Shown: positions 1 through 6,635, counted from the first letter of the stretch. The stretch is DNA of 11,008 nt from Anaerolinea thermophila (GCA_022729775.1 DZBA01000087.1:1-11008), one strand, 5' to 3'. The notes: generated by a model not told the origin, from the letters alone. Numbers and translations: made by a program.

Positions 1-27
1 GAACATATCGCTTATAGGAGAAAATAA

Positions 28-591
28 GTGACTGATCAGAACGCATTACACAAAGCGTTAGAGCAGGTTTTGGAACAATATCGCGAATCTTTTTCAGGGA
101 AATCGTATGATGAAGAAAATAATGACATAGACCTACTGATGGATGTTTTTGGAATCACGCCAGAAATAAAGCGTGAAAATCGCCAGTATTGGGGACGGGA
201 ATTGGGTATGTGTTGGCAAAGGCTAATCGTTGAACTTTGCCATCAAACCCGCGCTGATTTCGCGCCTGCTTTACGATTTGGGGCTGATGAGCCCTGCGAC
301 TTAACTGTTGGTAATCATGCAATTGACACAAAATATCGCATTGGGTCGGGCGATTCTGGAACCTTGAAGAAATTTAAGGCTTACGCTCCGCTTTTGAAAG
401 ACGCAGGCTATCAACCAGTTTTGTTGATGTTACGTGAAGATAATCTGCCTGCGGCTATTACAGCCTGTACAGCGGGTGGGTGGGCAGTCTTTACTGGAAA
501 CGCTACATATCAATATGTTTATGAACTCACAGGTTTTGATATCAAAGCATACTTAACTGCGAAGGCTGCTGAATATAAGATTGGTCGCTAA
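28..591 (+). CDS. PD-(D/E)XK type II restriction endonuclease, possibly ApaLI-like
   Basis: A 187-aa protein with a GTG start; AGGAG at 16-20 lies 7 nt upstream and decides the start. The central part carries a restriction nuclease core: Pro89-Cys-Asp91, then Asp100-Thr-Lys102, which fits a PD-X(n)-(D/E)XK metal site, followed by a Gly/Ser-rich turn and a basic stretch (RIGSGDSGTLKKFK, 104-117). The short length and the position beside a DNA methyltransferase support a type II enzyme that cuts unmethylated DNA. From memory the core resembles the ApaLI-like family, whose founder cuts GTGCAC; this is a weak assignment. The gene converges on the methyltransferase and the two overlap by 50 bp at their 3' ends. 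The gene is AT-rich compared with the purine genes, which suggests horizontal acquisition. Endonuclease role fairly sure, specificity not. Confidence 0.78.
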   Translation: MTDQNALHKALEQVLEQYRESFSGKSYDEENNDIDLLMDVFGITPEIKRENRQYWGRELGMCWQRLIVELCHQTRADFAPALRFGADEPCDLTVGNHAIDTKYRIGSGDSGTLKKFKAYAPLLKDAGYQPVLLMLREDNLPAAITACTAGGWAVFTGNATYQYVYELTGFDIKAYLTAKAAEYKIGR

Positions 592-1513
592 GCGGTGACA
601 ATTCGCGAGTTTCTCTTTTTAGTTTCGACAGCCGTTTGTTGATTATTTCTATATATTCTGGAACAATTTCAATCCCTAGATAACTTCTGCCCAGTTTCTT
701 TGCCGCAACCAAAGTTGTGCCTGAACCCGCAAAGGGGTCTAGCACAATATGCTCATCAGATTTGGGAGTAAACATTTCTATTAGTTTTTCCATTAAAGCC
801 AGGGGCTTAACAGTGCAATGCACTTGTTGTTTATCCTCTTCATTTTTTTGTATGTTTTCAATGATATTTGATTGAAACGAACCGTCAGTGTTCCTTGTGT
901 AAAAGTAGCTGACGCCATATTTCAAATATGTGTTGATGTAATTTTCTTCCAGCGGTTTTTGCAAAACGACAATGGCTTCCCATTCATTTCGTAAGCAACT
1001 GTGCCAGCCTTCTTCATTTTGGTAATCGGAAATGCCTTTTTGTTTCAAAGCCGACGCCAGATTGTCTCCCTTTGGTATTCCACTATGCCTTCGGTATACT
1101 AAAGTGTCTCTGGCGTAAAACCCCGCATCCTCTAACGCTACCTGAACGTGAGCCATTGTTCTGGTGCTGTTAAATACGGCTATCACTGCGCCGGGTTTGC
1201 AAACGCGGTACACTTCCGCGCCCCACTCCGCGCACCATTTTTGATAATCCATGATGTTTTCCCTATTTCTTTGGTACCAGCGGGCATTTCTTACGCCGCC
1301 CGCAAGACCGCTCCCATAGGGGATGTTTTTAACTAGAGTTTTACTGTCTTTGACTTTGGCTAATCTGCGTTTAACTTCATTGGCGTCCCATTTATGCCCA
1401 ATGAATTCATAGTTATATGGCGGGTCAGTAATACATGCGGAGATTGAGTTTTCAGGTATGTCGCGTAATATCTCTCTACAATCGCCCGAAAAGACTTTAT
1501 TTTTGAATTCCAT
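542..1513 (-). CDS. Beta-class DNA amino-methyltransferase (N6-adenine or N4-cytosine)
   Basis: A 323-aa S-adenosylmethionine-dependent DNA methyltransferase. The catalytic motif IV DPPY is at residues 30-33. The AdoMet-binding motif I DPFAGSGTT is at 259-267, preceded by TVKPLALMEKLI (234-245). Motif IV before motif I defines the beta class, and DPPY means an exocyclic amino group (A or C) is methylated. The region between (about 40-225) should hold the target-recognition part. It is the expected partner of the adjacent endonuclease, protecting host sites. A weak AGGAT lies upstream of the start. The last codons overlap the end of the endonuclease gene on the other strand, so each 3' end is coding for both proteins. 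The gene is AT-rich like its partner. Confidence 0.93.
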   Translation of the reverse strand: MEFKNKVFSGDCREILRDIPENSISACITDPPYNYEFIGHKWDANEVKRRLAKVKDSKTLVKNIPYGSGLAGGVRNARWYQRNRENIMDYQKWCAEWGAEVYRVCKPGAVIAVFNSTRTMAHVQVALEDAGFYARDTLVYRRHSGIPKGDNLASALKQKGISDYQNEEGWHSCLRNEWEAIVVLQKPLEENYINTYLKYGVSYFYTRNTDGSFQSNIIENIQKNEEDKQQVHCTVKPLALMEKLIEMFTPKSDEHIVLDPFAGSGTTLVAAKKLGRSYLGIEIVPEYIEIINKRLSKLKRETRELSPLSDQSYIQQPSQLSML

Positions 1514-1625
1514 GATTGAATCATCCTATCGCGCTAGAATTGTTTTACCAATAGTGATGTCTCTAAATATACTTCAACTCATAAAAATTTGCTATCAACG
1601 CTTCCCAGCAATCAAATGCTTATAT

Positions 1626-1654
1626 TTGCCTGTACAATTTAACTACAGTAAAAT
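1626..1654 (+). promoter_or_regulatory. Sigma70-like promoter giving a leaderless purine mRNA
   Basis: TTGCCT (1626-1631), a 17-bp spacer, then TAAAAT (1649-1654). The -10 matches the consensus at 5 of 6 positions and the -35 at 4 of 6. Six bases (CGTCCC) separate the -10 from the ATG at 1661, so the expected first transcribed base is the A of the start codon. No Shine-Dalgarno sequence precedes this ATG, which agrees with leaderless translation. The position is seen in the sequence; transcription from it is inferred. Confidence 0.6.
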
Positions 1655-1660
1655 CGTCCC

Positions 1661-2833
1661 ATGCCAAACTCTCTTCCCCTTCGTTACGGAACCAATCCCC
1701 AGCAGTCGCCTGCGCGCGTGTTCATGCGTGAAGGCGATTTGCCCATCACCGTCCTCAACGGCTCGCCCGGATATATCAACCTGCTGGACGCGCTCAACGC
1801 GTGGCAACTTGTCCGCGAGTTGAAAAGCGCAACGGGACTCCCCGCTGCGACATCTTTCAAGCATGTCAGTCCTTCGGGCGCGGCAGTTGCGACTCCGCTA
1901 TCAGACACGCTGCGCAAGATTTACTTCGTGGGCGATTTGGATGTATCCCCGCTGGCAGTTGCCTACGCCCGCGCGCGCGGCGTGGACAGGATGTCCTCGT
2001 TTGGCGATTTCATCGCGCTGTCTGATGAAGTGGATGTCCCCACCGCGAAACTGATCGCGCGCGAAGTCTCCGATGGTGTGATCGCGCCCGCGTATGATTC
2101 CGCCGCGCTGGAGATTCTCAAAAAGAAGAAGCAGGGCAAATACGCCGTTGTTCAAATTGATTCGACTTACAAACCCGCGCTGACAGAAACCCGCGACGTG
2201 TTCGGTGTGACCTTTGAGCAGCGCCGCCATGACCGCGCCGTGACCCGCGCTGACTTCACGAACATCATCACCCAGAAAAAGGATTTGCCAGAATCTGCGC
2301 TCCGCGATATGTTGATTGCGTGGATCACATTGAAGTACACGCAGTCCAACTCGGTGTGTTATGTGACCGATGGACAGGTCATCGGCGTGGGCGCAGGGCA
2401 GCAATCGCGCGTGCATTGTGTCCGCCTTGCTGGCACAAAAGCAGATTTGTGGAGACTGCGCCAGCATCCGAAAATTTTGTCGCTGCCCTTCAAAGCGGAT
2501 ATCAAACGTCCCGACCGCGATAACGCCATTGACCAATTTCTCCAGCTCGATGTTACCGATGTGGAGAAAAAGAATTGGGTCAACGTGTTCACCGAAATTC
2601 CAAATCAACTCATGCCCGAAGAAAGACGCGCATGGCTCGACGGCATGACTGACGTGACACTTGGCTCGGACGCGTTCTTCCCCTTCCGCGATTCGATTGA
2701 CCGCGCTGCCAAGAGCGGCGTGAAGTACGTCTTTGAACCCGGTGGCTCGAACCGCGATGAAGATGTCATCGCCGCGTGTGACGAATACGGCATGACAATG
2801 GCGTTCACTGGCGTGCGTTTATTTCATCATTAA
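1661..2833 (+). CDS. purH: Stand-alone AICAR transformylase (PurH C-terminal domain), eukaryote-like
   Basis: A 390-aa enzyme that formylates AICAR with 10-formyltetrahydrofolate to FAICAR, the ninth step of purine synthesis. It contains only the AICARFT half of PurH. Landmarks are RYGTNPQQ (8-15), the catalytic Lys67-His68 in FKHVSPSGAA, MSSFGDFIALSDE (111-123), KYTQSNSVCY (225-234), GAGQQSR (244-250) and SDAFFPFRD, ending RLFHH. The length (about 390) and the motifs KHVSPxGAA and terminal RLFHH resemble the transformylase half of human ATIC more than the shorter bacterial PurH domain, which usually has KHxNPCG; this comparison is from memory. The cyclohydrolase is the next gene, so the fused order is reversed. 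The start follows a promoter with no leader or ribosome binding site. The stop is followed at once by the repeat at 2834. Confidence 0.95.
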   Translation: MPNSLPLRYGTNPQQSPARVFMREGDLPITVLNGSPGYINLLDALNAWQLVRELKSATGLPAATSFKHVSPSGAAVATPLSDTLRKIYFVGDLDVSPLAVAYARARGVDRMSSFGDFIALSDEVDVPTAKLIAREVSDGVIAPAYDSAALEILKKKKQGKYAVVQIDSTYKPALTETRDVFGVTFEQRRHDRAVTRADFTNIITQKKDLPESALRDMLIAWITLKYTQSNSVCYVTDGQVIGVGAGQQSRVHCVRLAGTKADLWRLRQHPKILSLPFKADIKRPDRDNAIDQFLQLDVTDVEKKNWVNVFTEIPNQLMPEERRAWLDGMTDVTLGSDAFFPFRDSIDRAAKSGVKYVFEPGGSNRDEDVIAACDEYGMTMAFTGVRLFHH

Positions 2834-2897
2834 ATGCAGAATGATGAATGCAGAAGTCAGAATAAAAATTCATCATTCTGCATTCTGACTTCTGCAT
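2834..2897. repeat. 64-bp heptad-periodic double inverted repeat (A-B-A'-B')
   Basis: Two perfect 16-bp complementary pairs are interleaved: A (2834-2849, ATGCAGAATGATGAAT) with A' (2868-2883), and B (2848-2863, ATGCAGAAGTCAGAAT) with B' (2882-2897). The block reads as seven-base units: ATGCAGA, ATGATGA, ATGCAGA, AGTCAGA, an AT-rich centre, then TTCATCA, TTCTGCA, TTCTGAC, TTCTGCA. It begins directly after the transformylase stop codon and ends 3 nt before the AAGGA of the next gene. A:A' or B:B' hairpins each leave an 18-nt loop. A can also pair imperfectly with B' while B pairs with A', giving one long hairpin. This looks like an interspersed repeat inserted in the operon. Confidence 0.9.
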
Positions 2898-2911
2898 TTA
2901 AAGGATTTATT

Positions 2912-3481
2912 ATGCCTACTGCAATTCTCTCTGTTCATAACAAAACGGGTCTCGTAGATTTTGCCAAAGAACTCTCCGCGCTCAACTGGACGTTGCTTGC
3001 CTCTGGCGGAACAGCCAAACTGCTGCGCGAGAATCACATCCCCGTCACCGAAGTCGCGGAATATACCAAGTCGCCCGAAATTCTCGGCGGGCGCGTCAAG
3101 ACTCTGCACCCCGCAGTTCACGGCGGATTGCTCGCGCGTCCCACCGAAGAAGACCACCAGCAACTGCTCAACCTCGGCTGGGATTATATTGACCTTGTCG
3201 TCGTCAATCTGTATCCATTTGAAGAAACGATTGCAAAGCCAAACGTGACATACATGGACGCCATCGAAAACATTGACATCGGTGGCGTAACTCTCATTCG
3301 CGCGGCGGCGAAGAATCACGAGCGCGTGACACTGCTCTGCGACCCCGCCGATTATGCCGACGCGCTGGCGCTGATTCAAAAAGGCGAAATTCCTTTCGAT
3401 GTCCGCAAAAAACTTGCGGTCAAGGGCTTCAAGTCCACTGCAAAATATGACGCGCTGATCTCGCAATATCTGGAAACATAA
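2912..3481 (+). CDS. purH: Stand-alone IMP cyclohydrolase (PurH N-terminal domain, MGS-like)
   Basis: A 189-aa enzyme that closes FAICAR to IMP, the last step of purine synthesis. It is the methylglyoxal-synthase-like half of PurH: SVHNKTGL (7-14), SGGTAK (31-36), GRVKTLHPAVHGGLLAR (60-76), NLYPFEET (99-106) and IDIGGVTLIRAAAKNH (121-136) are all present, and the length suits the isolated domain. The ATG at 2912 is chosen because AAGGA (2901-2905) sits 6 nt upstream and the family normally begins near this SVxxKTG stretch. The frame is open back to an ATG at 2834, but those 26 codons are the repeat element. The stop overlaps the purB start by one base (TAATG), so translation is probably coupled. 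Confidence 0.95.
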   Translation: MPTAILSVHNKTGLVDFAKELSALNWTLLASGGTAKLLRENHIPVTEVAEYTKSPEILGGRVKTLHPAVHGGLLARPTEEDHQQLLNLGWDYIDLVVVNLYPFEETIAKPNVTYMDAIENIDIGGVTLIRAAAKNHERVTLLCDPADYADALALIQKGEIPFDVRKKLAVKGFKSTAKYDALISQYLET

Positions 3482-4842
3482 TGACAGACTCGATTCATTT
3501 GCTTTCCCCGTTGGATGGACGTTACGCGGATTCGATTGCGCCCCTGCGTAGCCACTTCTCCGAGTTTGCTTATTTGCGCGACAGAGTCCGCGTGGAGTTG
3601 GATTTTCTCTCCGCGTTGTCGCGCGCGAAGTTGATTCGCCCGCTGACAGAATCAGAATCCGCGCGGTTGGATTCCGTCAAGGCGGAATTTTTCAGCGCGG
3701 ACGCGGAGTCCATCCGCGCCTATGAGCGCAAGACCCGCCATGATGTCAAAGCCATCGAATATTTTTTGCAGGACAAATTAAAAGACACATCGCTTGCGGA
3801 TTTAATTTCGTGGTTGCATTTTGGTTTGACCTCTGAGGATGTGAACAACGTCGCGCAGGCGCTTGCGCTTTACGAATCGCGCAGCGCGGTTTTGCTCCCC
3901 GCTTTCGATGCATTGCTTGACGCGCTGAAAAACTTCGCGCGCCAATATCGCTCTACGCCCATGCTCGCGCGGACTCACGGTCAGCCTGCTGTGCCGACCA
4001 CATTGGGAAAAGAATTTGCGGTGTATTATGCGCGCCTGAAAAAATCGCGTGATGAAATTTTCTCCCATCGCTTTGAAGCGAAACTCAACGGCGCGGTGGG
4101 AAACTTCAACGCGCTGCAATCTGCCGCATCCCAGTTTGATTGGCTTACGTTCAGCGGTGATTTCATCCGCGCATATGACCTTGAGGCAAACTTCGCCACC
4201 AATCAAATTCTTCCTTACGATAATTGGCTGCGCTATTTTGATGCGCTGCGAATGGCAAATTCGATTTTGATTGATTTCGCGCAGGATGTTTGGCGCTACA
4301 TCAGCGATGGGTATCTCAAGCAGGCGGTGGTGGCGGGTGAGGTGGGTTCTTCAACCATGCCGCAAAAAGTGAATCCCATTGACTTTGAAAACGCGGAGGG
4401 CAACCTCGGCATCGCCAATGCGCTGTTTGTGTATTACAGCCAGAAACTTTCCATCTCGCGTTTGCAGCGCGACCTGTCCGACTCGACGGTGCGGCGCACA
4501 TTTGGCTCGGCGCTCGGTCACACCCTGCTGGCGTGGAGTAATCTCTCGCGCGGCATGACGAGAATCGCGCCCGATGAATCCAAACTCCGCGCGGAGCTGG
4601 AATCACATTGGGAGATTGTCAGCGAAGGGGCGCAGACCATTCTCCGCGCGGTGGGAAAAAGCGACGCGTACGAATCGCTCAAAGAGCAAACGCGCGGACG
4701 CGTCATCACGGAAGCGGATTACAAAGCGTGGGTGGATTCCATCGCGGTGGACGAATCCACGCGCGGAAAATTGCGTTCATTGTCCCCGTTTACATATATC
4801 GGTCTTGCCGTTGAGTTGACCGATCAGATTGTTGCGTCTTGA
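3481..4842 (+). CDS. purB: Adenylosuccinate lyase
   Basis: A 453-aa member of the fumarase/aspartase superfamily that removes fumarate from SAICAR to give AICAR and from adenylosuccinate to give AMP. It follows the E. coli type (about 456 aa): SPLDGRY (9-15), TRHDVKA (85-91), TSEDVNN (117-123), RTHGQPA (164-170) with the catalytic-region His166, and the signature SSTMPQKVNP (290-299) in the mobile serine loop, followed by IDFENAEGN. All key motifs are intact. It shares one base with the preceding stop codon (TAATG). With the two upstream genes it forms a purine operon running from SAICAR to IMP, plus the AMP branch reaction. A structured spacer follows the stop. Confidence 0.97.
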   Translation: MTDSIHLLSPLDGRYADSIAPLRSHFSEFAYLRDRVRVELDFLSALSRAKLIRPLTESESARLDSVKAEFFSADAESIRAYERKTRHDVKAIEYFLQDKLKDTSLADLISWLHFGLTSEDVNNVAQALALYESRSAVLLPAFDALLDALKNFARQYRSTPMLARTHGQPAVPTTLGKEFAVYYARLKKSRDEIFSHRFEAKLNGAVGNFNALQSAASQFDWLTFSGDFIRAYDLEANFATNQILPYDNWLRYFDALRMANSILIDFAQDVWRYISDGYLKQAVVAGEVGSSTMPQKVNPIDFENAEGNLGIANALFVYYSQKLSISRLQRDLSDSTVRRTFGSALGHTLLAWSNLSRGMTRIAPDESKLRAELESHWEIVSEGAQTILRAVGKSDAYESLKEQTRGRVITEADYKAWVDSIAVDESTRGKLRSLSPFTYIGLAVELTDQIVAS

Positions 4843-4911
4843 AAGTTTTACCACGAAGACACGGAGGCACAGAGTTTTTCCTTTGGTTTTCTCGGTGACT
4901 TTGTGTCTCTG

Positions 4912-5008
4912 AAAAAACGTTCCGAAGGATTCTTAAAAGGTGCGAATCCTGCCCGAAAACCTTCGGAACGGTGTTTTCATCCTTCGGGGTGAAACCCTTT
5001 CATGAATA
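4912..5008. mobile_element. 97-bp structured insert with 5-bp direct duplications (MITE-like candidate)
   Basis: The block is bounded by CTCTG at 4907-4911 and again at 5009-5013, as expected of a target-site duplication, and it splits an otherwise continuous repeat arm. Inside are CGTTCCGAAGG (4918-4928) with its exact complement at 4960-4970, an inner GGATTC/GAATCC pair (4927-4932, 4944-4949), and a UUCG-loop hairpin. It has no open reading frame. Clear terminal inverted repeats at the very ends were not seen, so the class is uncertain. Confidence 0.5.
4918..4994. terminator. Two hairpins, likely terminator region of the convergent operons
   Basis: First hairpin: 11-bp arms 4918-4928 and 4960-4970 with an inner stem, followed on + by GTGTTTT. 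Second: an 8-bp stem 4975-4982 with 4987-4994 closing on a TTCG tetraloop. CCGAAGGAT (4922-4930) can alternatively pair with ATCCTTCGG (4979-4987). Placed between two genes that end towards each other, these could stop transcription in both directions. The U-tract is short, so termination is an inference. Confidence 0.45.
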
Positions 5009-5016
5009 CTCTGTGG

Positions 5017-5784
5017 TTAAGTCTTCTTACTTCGCTTCTTGAATAAAAATTTCACAATATCTTCCAAAAACGGAAAGCCGATGACGCCGCCGAGAACCGA
5101 GCCAACCATGCCGCCCGCGCGCGCAACATCCACTGACAGCCCGAAGAAATCCACCGCTTCGATTTCTATGATTTGCGCGGAAATGGCAATGCGGTCTTTT
5201 TCTTTTGTCTCGCGGTTTTCGAAATTCAAATGCAGCCAGACTGTGCCGCTGTATTTGCCTGTCTCTTGCGGGCGGATATTCCAATAAAACGTGGCGGATT
5301 GTCCGCGCTTTAACGGTTCGTAGGTCCCTTCGGGCGGGCTGATTTGCATGCCTGCCGAGTCAAAACGCGCTTCGGCTGTGACGTTGTGCGTATCGTATAA
5401 ATCGGGGATTTCGATGGTCTCGCCTGTTACAACATTTCCTTCAAATTCTGCTGTCGGTGTGATGTTGCCGAGGTTGTCCACTTCGAGCGTCAGGCGCAGC
5501 GTTTCACTTTCTCCAATGCGGATGCGCGACGGGAATTCGAGAGTCAGTCGGCGCGATTCGTTGATGGCAGGAGGAATGGGAATTTGAGTTGGCTCTGGCG
5601 CGGATGTTGGCGCAAATACAGGCTGCGTACCTACAGGCGCGGGCATAGGTTCGGATGGCGCTTCGGATTCGTTTCCGCCCGCGCCGCCTGCCATTGGTGA
5701 TGCGGCGCAGCCTGCGCTTGTGAGAATAAAAATCAACGCAAGGATAATGAAAAAATTGCGGCGTGAAAAAATATGAAAGTTCAT
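5017..5784 (-). CDS. Secreted lipoprotein with proline-rich linker, function unknown
   Basis: A 255-aa protein. Residues 1-25 form a signal peptide: basic start (RRN), a hydrophobic core (11-22) and then TSAGC with Cys26 as the probable lipidation site. The lipobox is loose, since position -3 is Ser rather than Leu. Residues 27-75 are rich in Pro, Ala, Gly and Ser, a surface linker. Residues 78-205 alternate beta-like strands and may form an Ig-like or BsmA-like beta-sandwich; I do not recognise a named family. The last 40 residues hold a Gly-rich hydrophobic stretch (about 227-250) and end KKRSKKT, like a second membrane-contacting segment with a basic cytoplasmic tail. Its ATG overlaps the stop of the 47-aa gene upstream (ATGA), and no Shine-Dalgarno is visible, so it probably depends on translational coupling. 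Confidence 0.8.
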   Translation of the reverse strand: MNFHIFSRRNFFIILALIFILTSAGCAASPMAGGAGGNESEAPSEPMPAPVGTQPVFAPTSAPEPTQIPIPPAINESRRLTLEFPSRIRIGESETLRLTLEVDNLGNITPTAEFEGNVVTGETIEIPDLYDTHNVTAEARFDSAGMQISPPEGTYEPLKRGQSATFYWNIRPQETGKYSGTVWLHLNFENRETKEKDRIAISAQIIEIEAVDFFGLSVDVARAGGMVGSVLGGVIGFPFLEDIVKFLFKKRSKKT

Positions 5785-5924
5785 GGCGTGGGGAGTTGCA
5801 TTTCAACAGGGGAGATGTTCTGTATTCTCGTCTCGCGCGGATTGGGCGCATATCCCCAAATTAATAATGTCAGGGAAATCGTTAGGATAATAAATGTCAG
5901 CAAGAGTCTAATGGTCTTTTTCAT
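5781..5924 (-). CDS. 47-aa membrane or secreted microprotein coupled to both neighbours
   Basis: A complete 48-codon frame. It starts MKKTIRLLLTFIILTISLTL, a basic N-terminus followed by an unbroken hydrophobic helix (about residues 7-24), then a short polar tail ending SPVEMQLPTP. It could be a one-pass inner-membrane protein or an uncleaved signal peptide with a small extracytoplasmic tail. Its ATG shares one base with the stop of the TumE-like gene (TGATG), and its stop overlaps the ATG of the lipoprotein (ATGA). No other gene fills this gap, and exact overlaps at both ends argue for a real gene. No Shine-Dalgarno is seen. I know of no family; the lipoprotein is the more likely partner because both are membrane-directed. 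Confidence 0.65.
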   Translation of the reverse strand: MKKTIRLLLTFIILTISLTLLIWGYAPNPRETRIQNISPVEMQLPTP

Positions 5925-6310
5925 CAAGAATGGCTTTCTGTTTGTTGCGTCCTTAAGAAGTTTTTTATTTCAGACCAGACGATCTCAAAATCGGGTAGCA
6001 GATTACCAGTGAGTGATGAGGGGGTGACATGACCGTATTGGTCATGAAAATGATGCGGGGGATTTTGTAGCGCAGGGTAATGAGGCGCGTTGTCCCATCT
6101 TAAAAGAGGATGATCGCTGTATAACTGAAATGAGTAGCGTTTAAAATCTCTGTCGGATGTGAAACGGATTTGCAAATAATATGGAGTGATGGTGGCGCGA
6201 ACCTTGAAAGCATATATATCATCTTCTATAGTTTCATTTTCCAACACCTGAATATCAGTCAGTTCTGGCGTGGATTGCATTCGCGTTATTAAGTCGTCAA
6301 GCAAGGGCAT
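5924..6310 (-). CDS. TumE-like toxin (DUF6516 type)
   Basis: A 128-aa protein matching the TumE/DUF6516 toxin pattern as I remember it: an N-terminal charged helix, strands around YYLQIRF (44-50), RYSFQLY (58-64), RWDNAPHYP (71-79), then PPHHFHD (84-90) and a C-terminal helix (105-120). The His/Asp/Arg-rich motifs are the conserved core of the family, whose founder is the toxin of the TumA-TumE plasmid addiction pair. The biochemical activity is not evident from sequence. Its start overlaps the preceding antitoxin candidate by 14 nt, typical of toxin-antitoxin gene pairs with the antitoxin first. The stop overlaps the microprotein start. Confidence 0.75.
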   Translation of the reverse strand: MPLLDDLITRMQSTPELTDIQVLENETIEDDIYAFKVRATITPYYLQIRFTSDRDFKRYSFQLYSDHPLLRWDNAPHYPALQNPPHHFHDQYGHVTPSSLTGNLLPDFEIVWSEIKNFLRTQQTESHS

Positions 6311-6635
6311 TTCTTGTTACCTGTTCGCGGATCACTTGCCATTTTTTCAAAAACATCAATGCAGTTTCCCAGTCCATCCACTCATCCTCCTGCTCTGGTG
6401 TTGCATTATCTTTCAAGGATATGGTAAATGTGTCGAAATTTGTATTGTGTCGGATTTCAAATGCGGTGTTTTTGTCTTTATATAACGCAACACGCCGATC
6501 AATGTAATCCAGTAATACCGACTGAAGCGCACGCTCAACATCCTCGAATATCCCTTCTTTTACCAATGGGGACATAATTTTTTCTGTAACTTCTATTAAC
6601 CTTGCTTGATCTTTTGAAACAACTACTTCTTCCAT
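6297..6635 (-). CDS. Putative antitoxin partner of the TumE-like toxin (TumA-like)
   Basis: A 112-aa, acidic, mostly helical protein. The first 50 residues form two charged helices with a DYIDRRVALYK stretch (43-53), and the middle (55-75) looks like a short beta region. The C-terminus contains a Trp-rich acidic segment, DEWMDWE (84-90), typical of small antitoxins that wrap their toxin. No helix-turn-helix DNA-binding domain is obvious. AAGAGG lies about 8 nt before the ATG. The gene follows the nucleotidyltransferase by 28 nt and overlaps the toxin gene by 14 nt. The antitoxin role rests on position and family context rather than a decisive motif. Confidence 0.6.
   Translation of the reverse strand: MEEVVVSKDQARLIEVTEKIMSPLVKEGIFEDVERALQSVLLDYIDRRVALYKDKNTAFEIRHNTNFDTFTISLKDNATPEQEDEWMDWETALMFLKKWQVIREQVTRNALA

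Larger units (their letters stand above)
4848..5020. repeat. CAC-periodic inverted repeat, interrupted in its right arm
   Basis: The left arm (4848-4875) has CAC every 8 bases (4852, 4860, 4868). The right arm starts at 4891 and breaks at 4911. Its remaining TGGTTAA is found at 5014-5020. If 4912-5013 is removed, the 28-nt right arm complements the left arm at 21 of 28 positions. The element lies between the convergent purB and lipoprotein genes, and its far end supplies the TAA stop of the lipoprotein (5017-5019). A related copy is at 7437-7513. Confidence 0.7.

Noticed and set aside
1148..1336. Small + strand frame inside the methyltransferase gene
   Set aside because: Fully opposite a gene with clear motifs; no ribosome site.
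1901..2608. Long minus-strand frame (235 codons) opposite the transformylase gene
   Set aside because: It mirrors the codon bias of the real gene, has no family motifs and no ribosome site; the + frame has intact AICARFT motifs.
2834..2897. CRISPR-like array because of repeated short units
   Set aside because: Units are seven bases, contiguous and inverted, without spacers or cas genes.
2834..2911. Extended start of the cyclohydrolase at the ATG directly after the transformylase stop
   Set aside because: The extra 26 codons are entirely the inverted-repeat element and spacer; a good AAGGA and the family-typical N-terminus support 2912.
2873..3466. Minus-strand frame (197 codons) opposite the cyclohydrolase gene
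   Set aside because: Same reason: a shadow frame of a well-supported gene.
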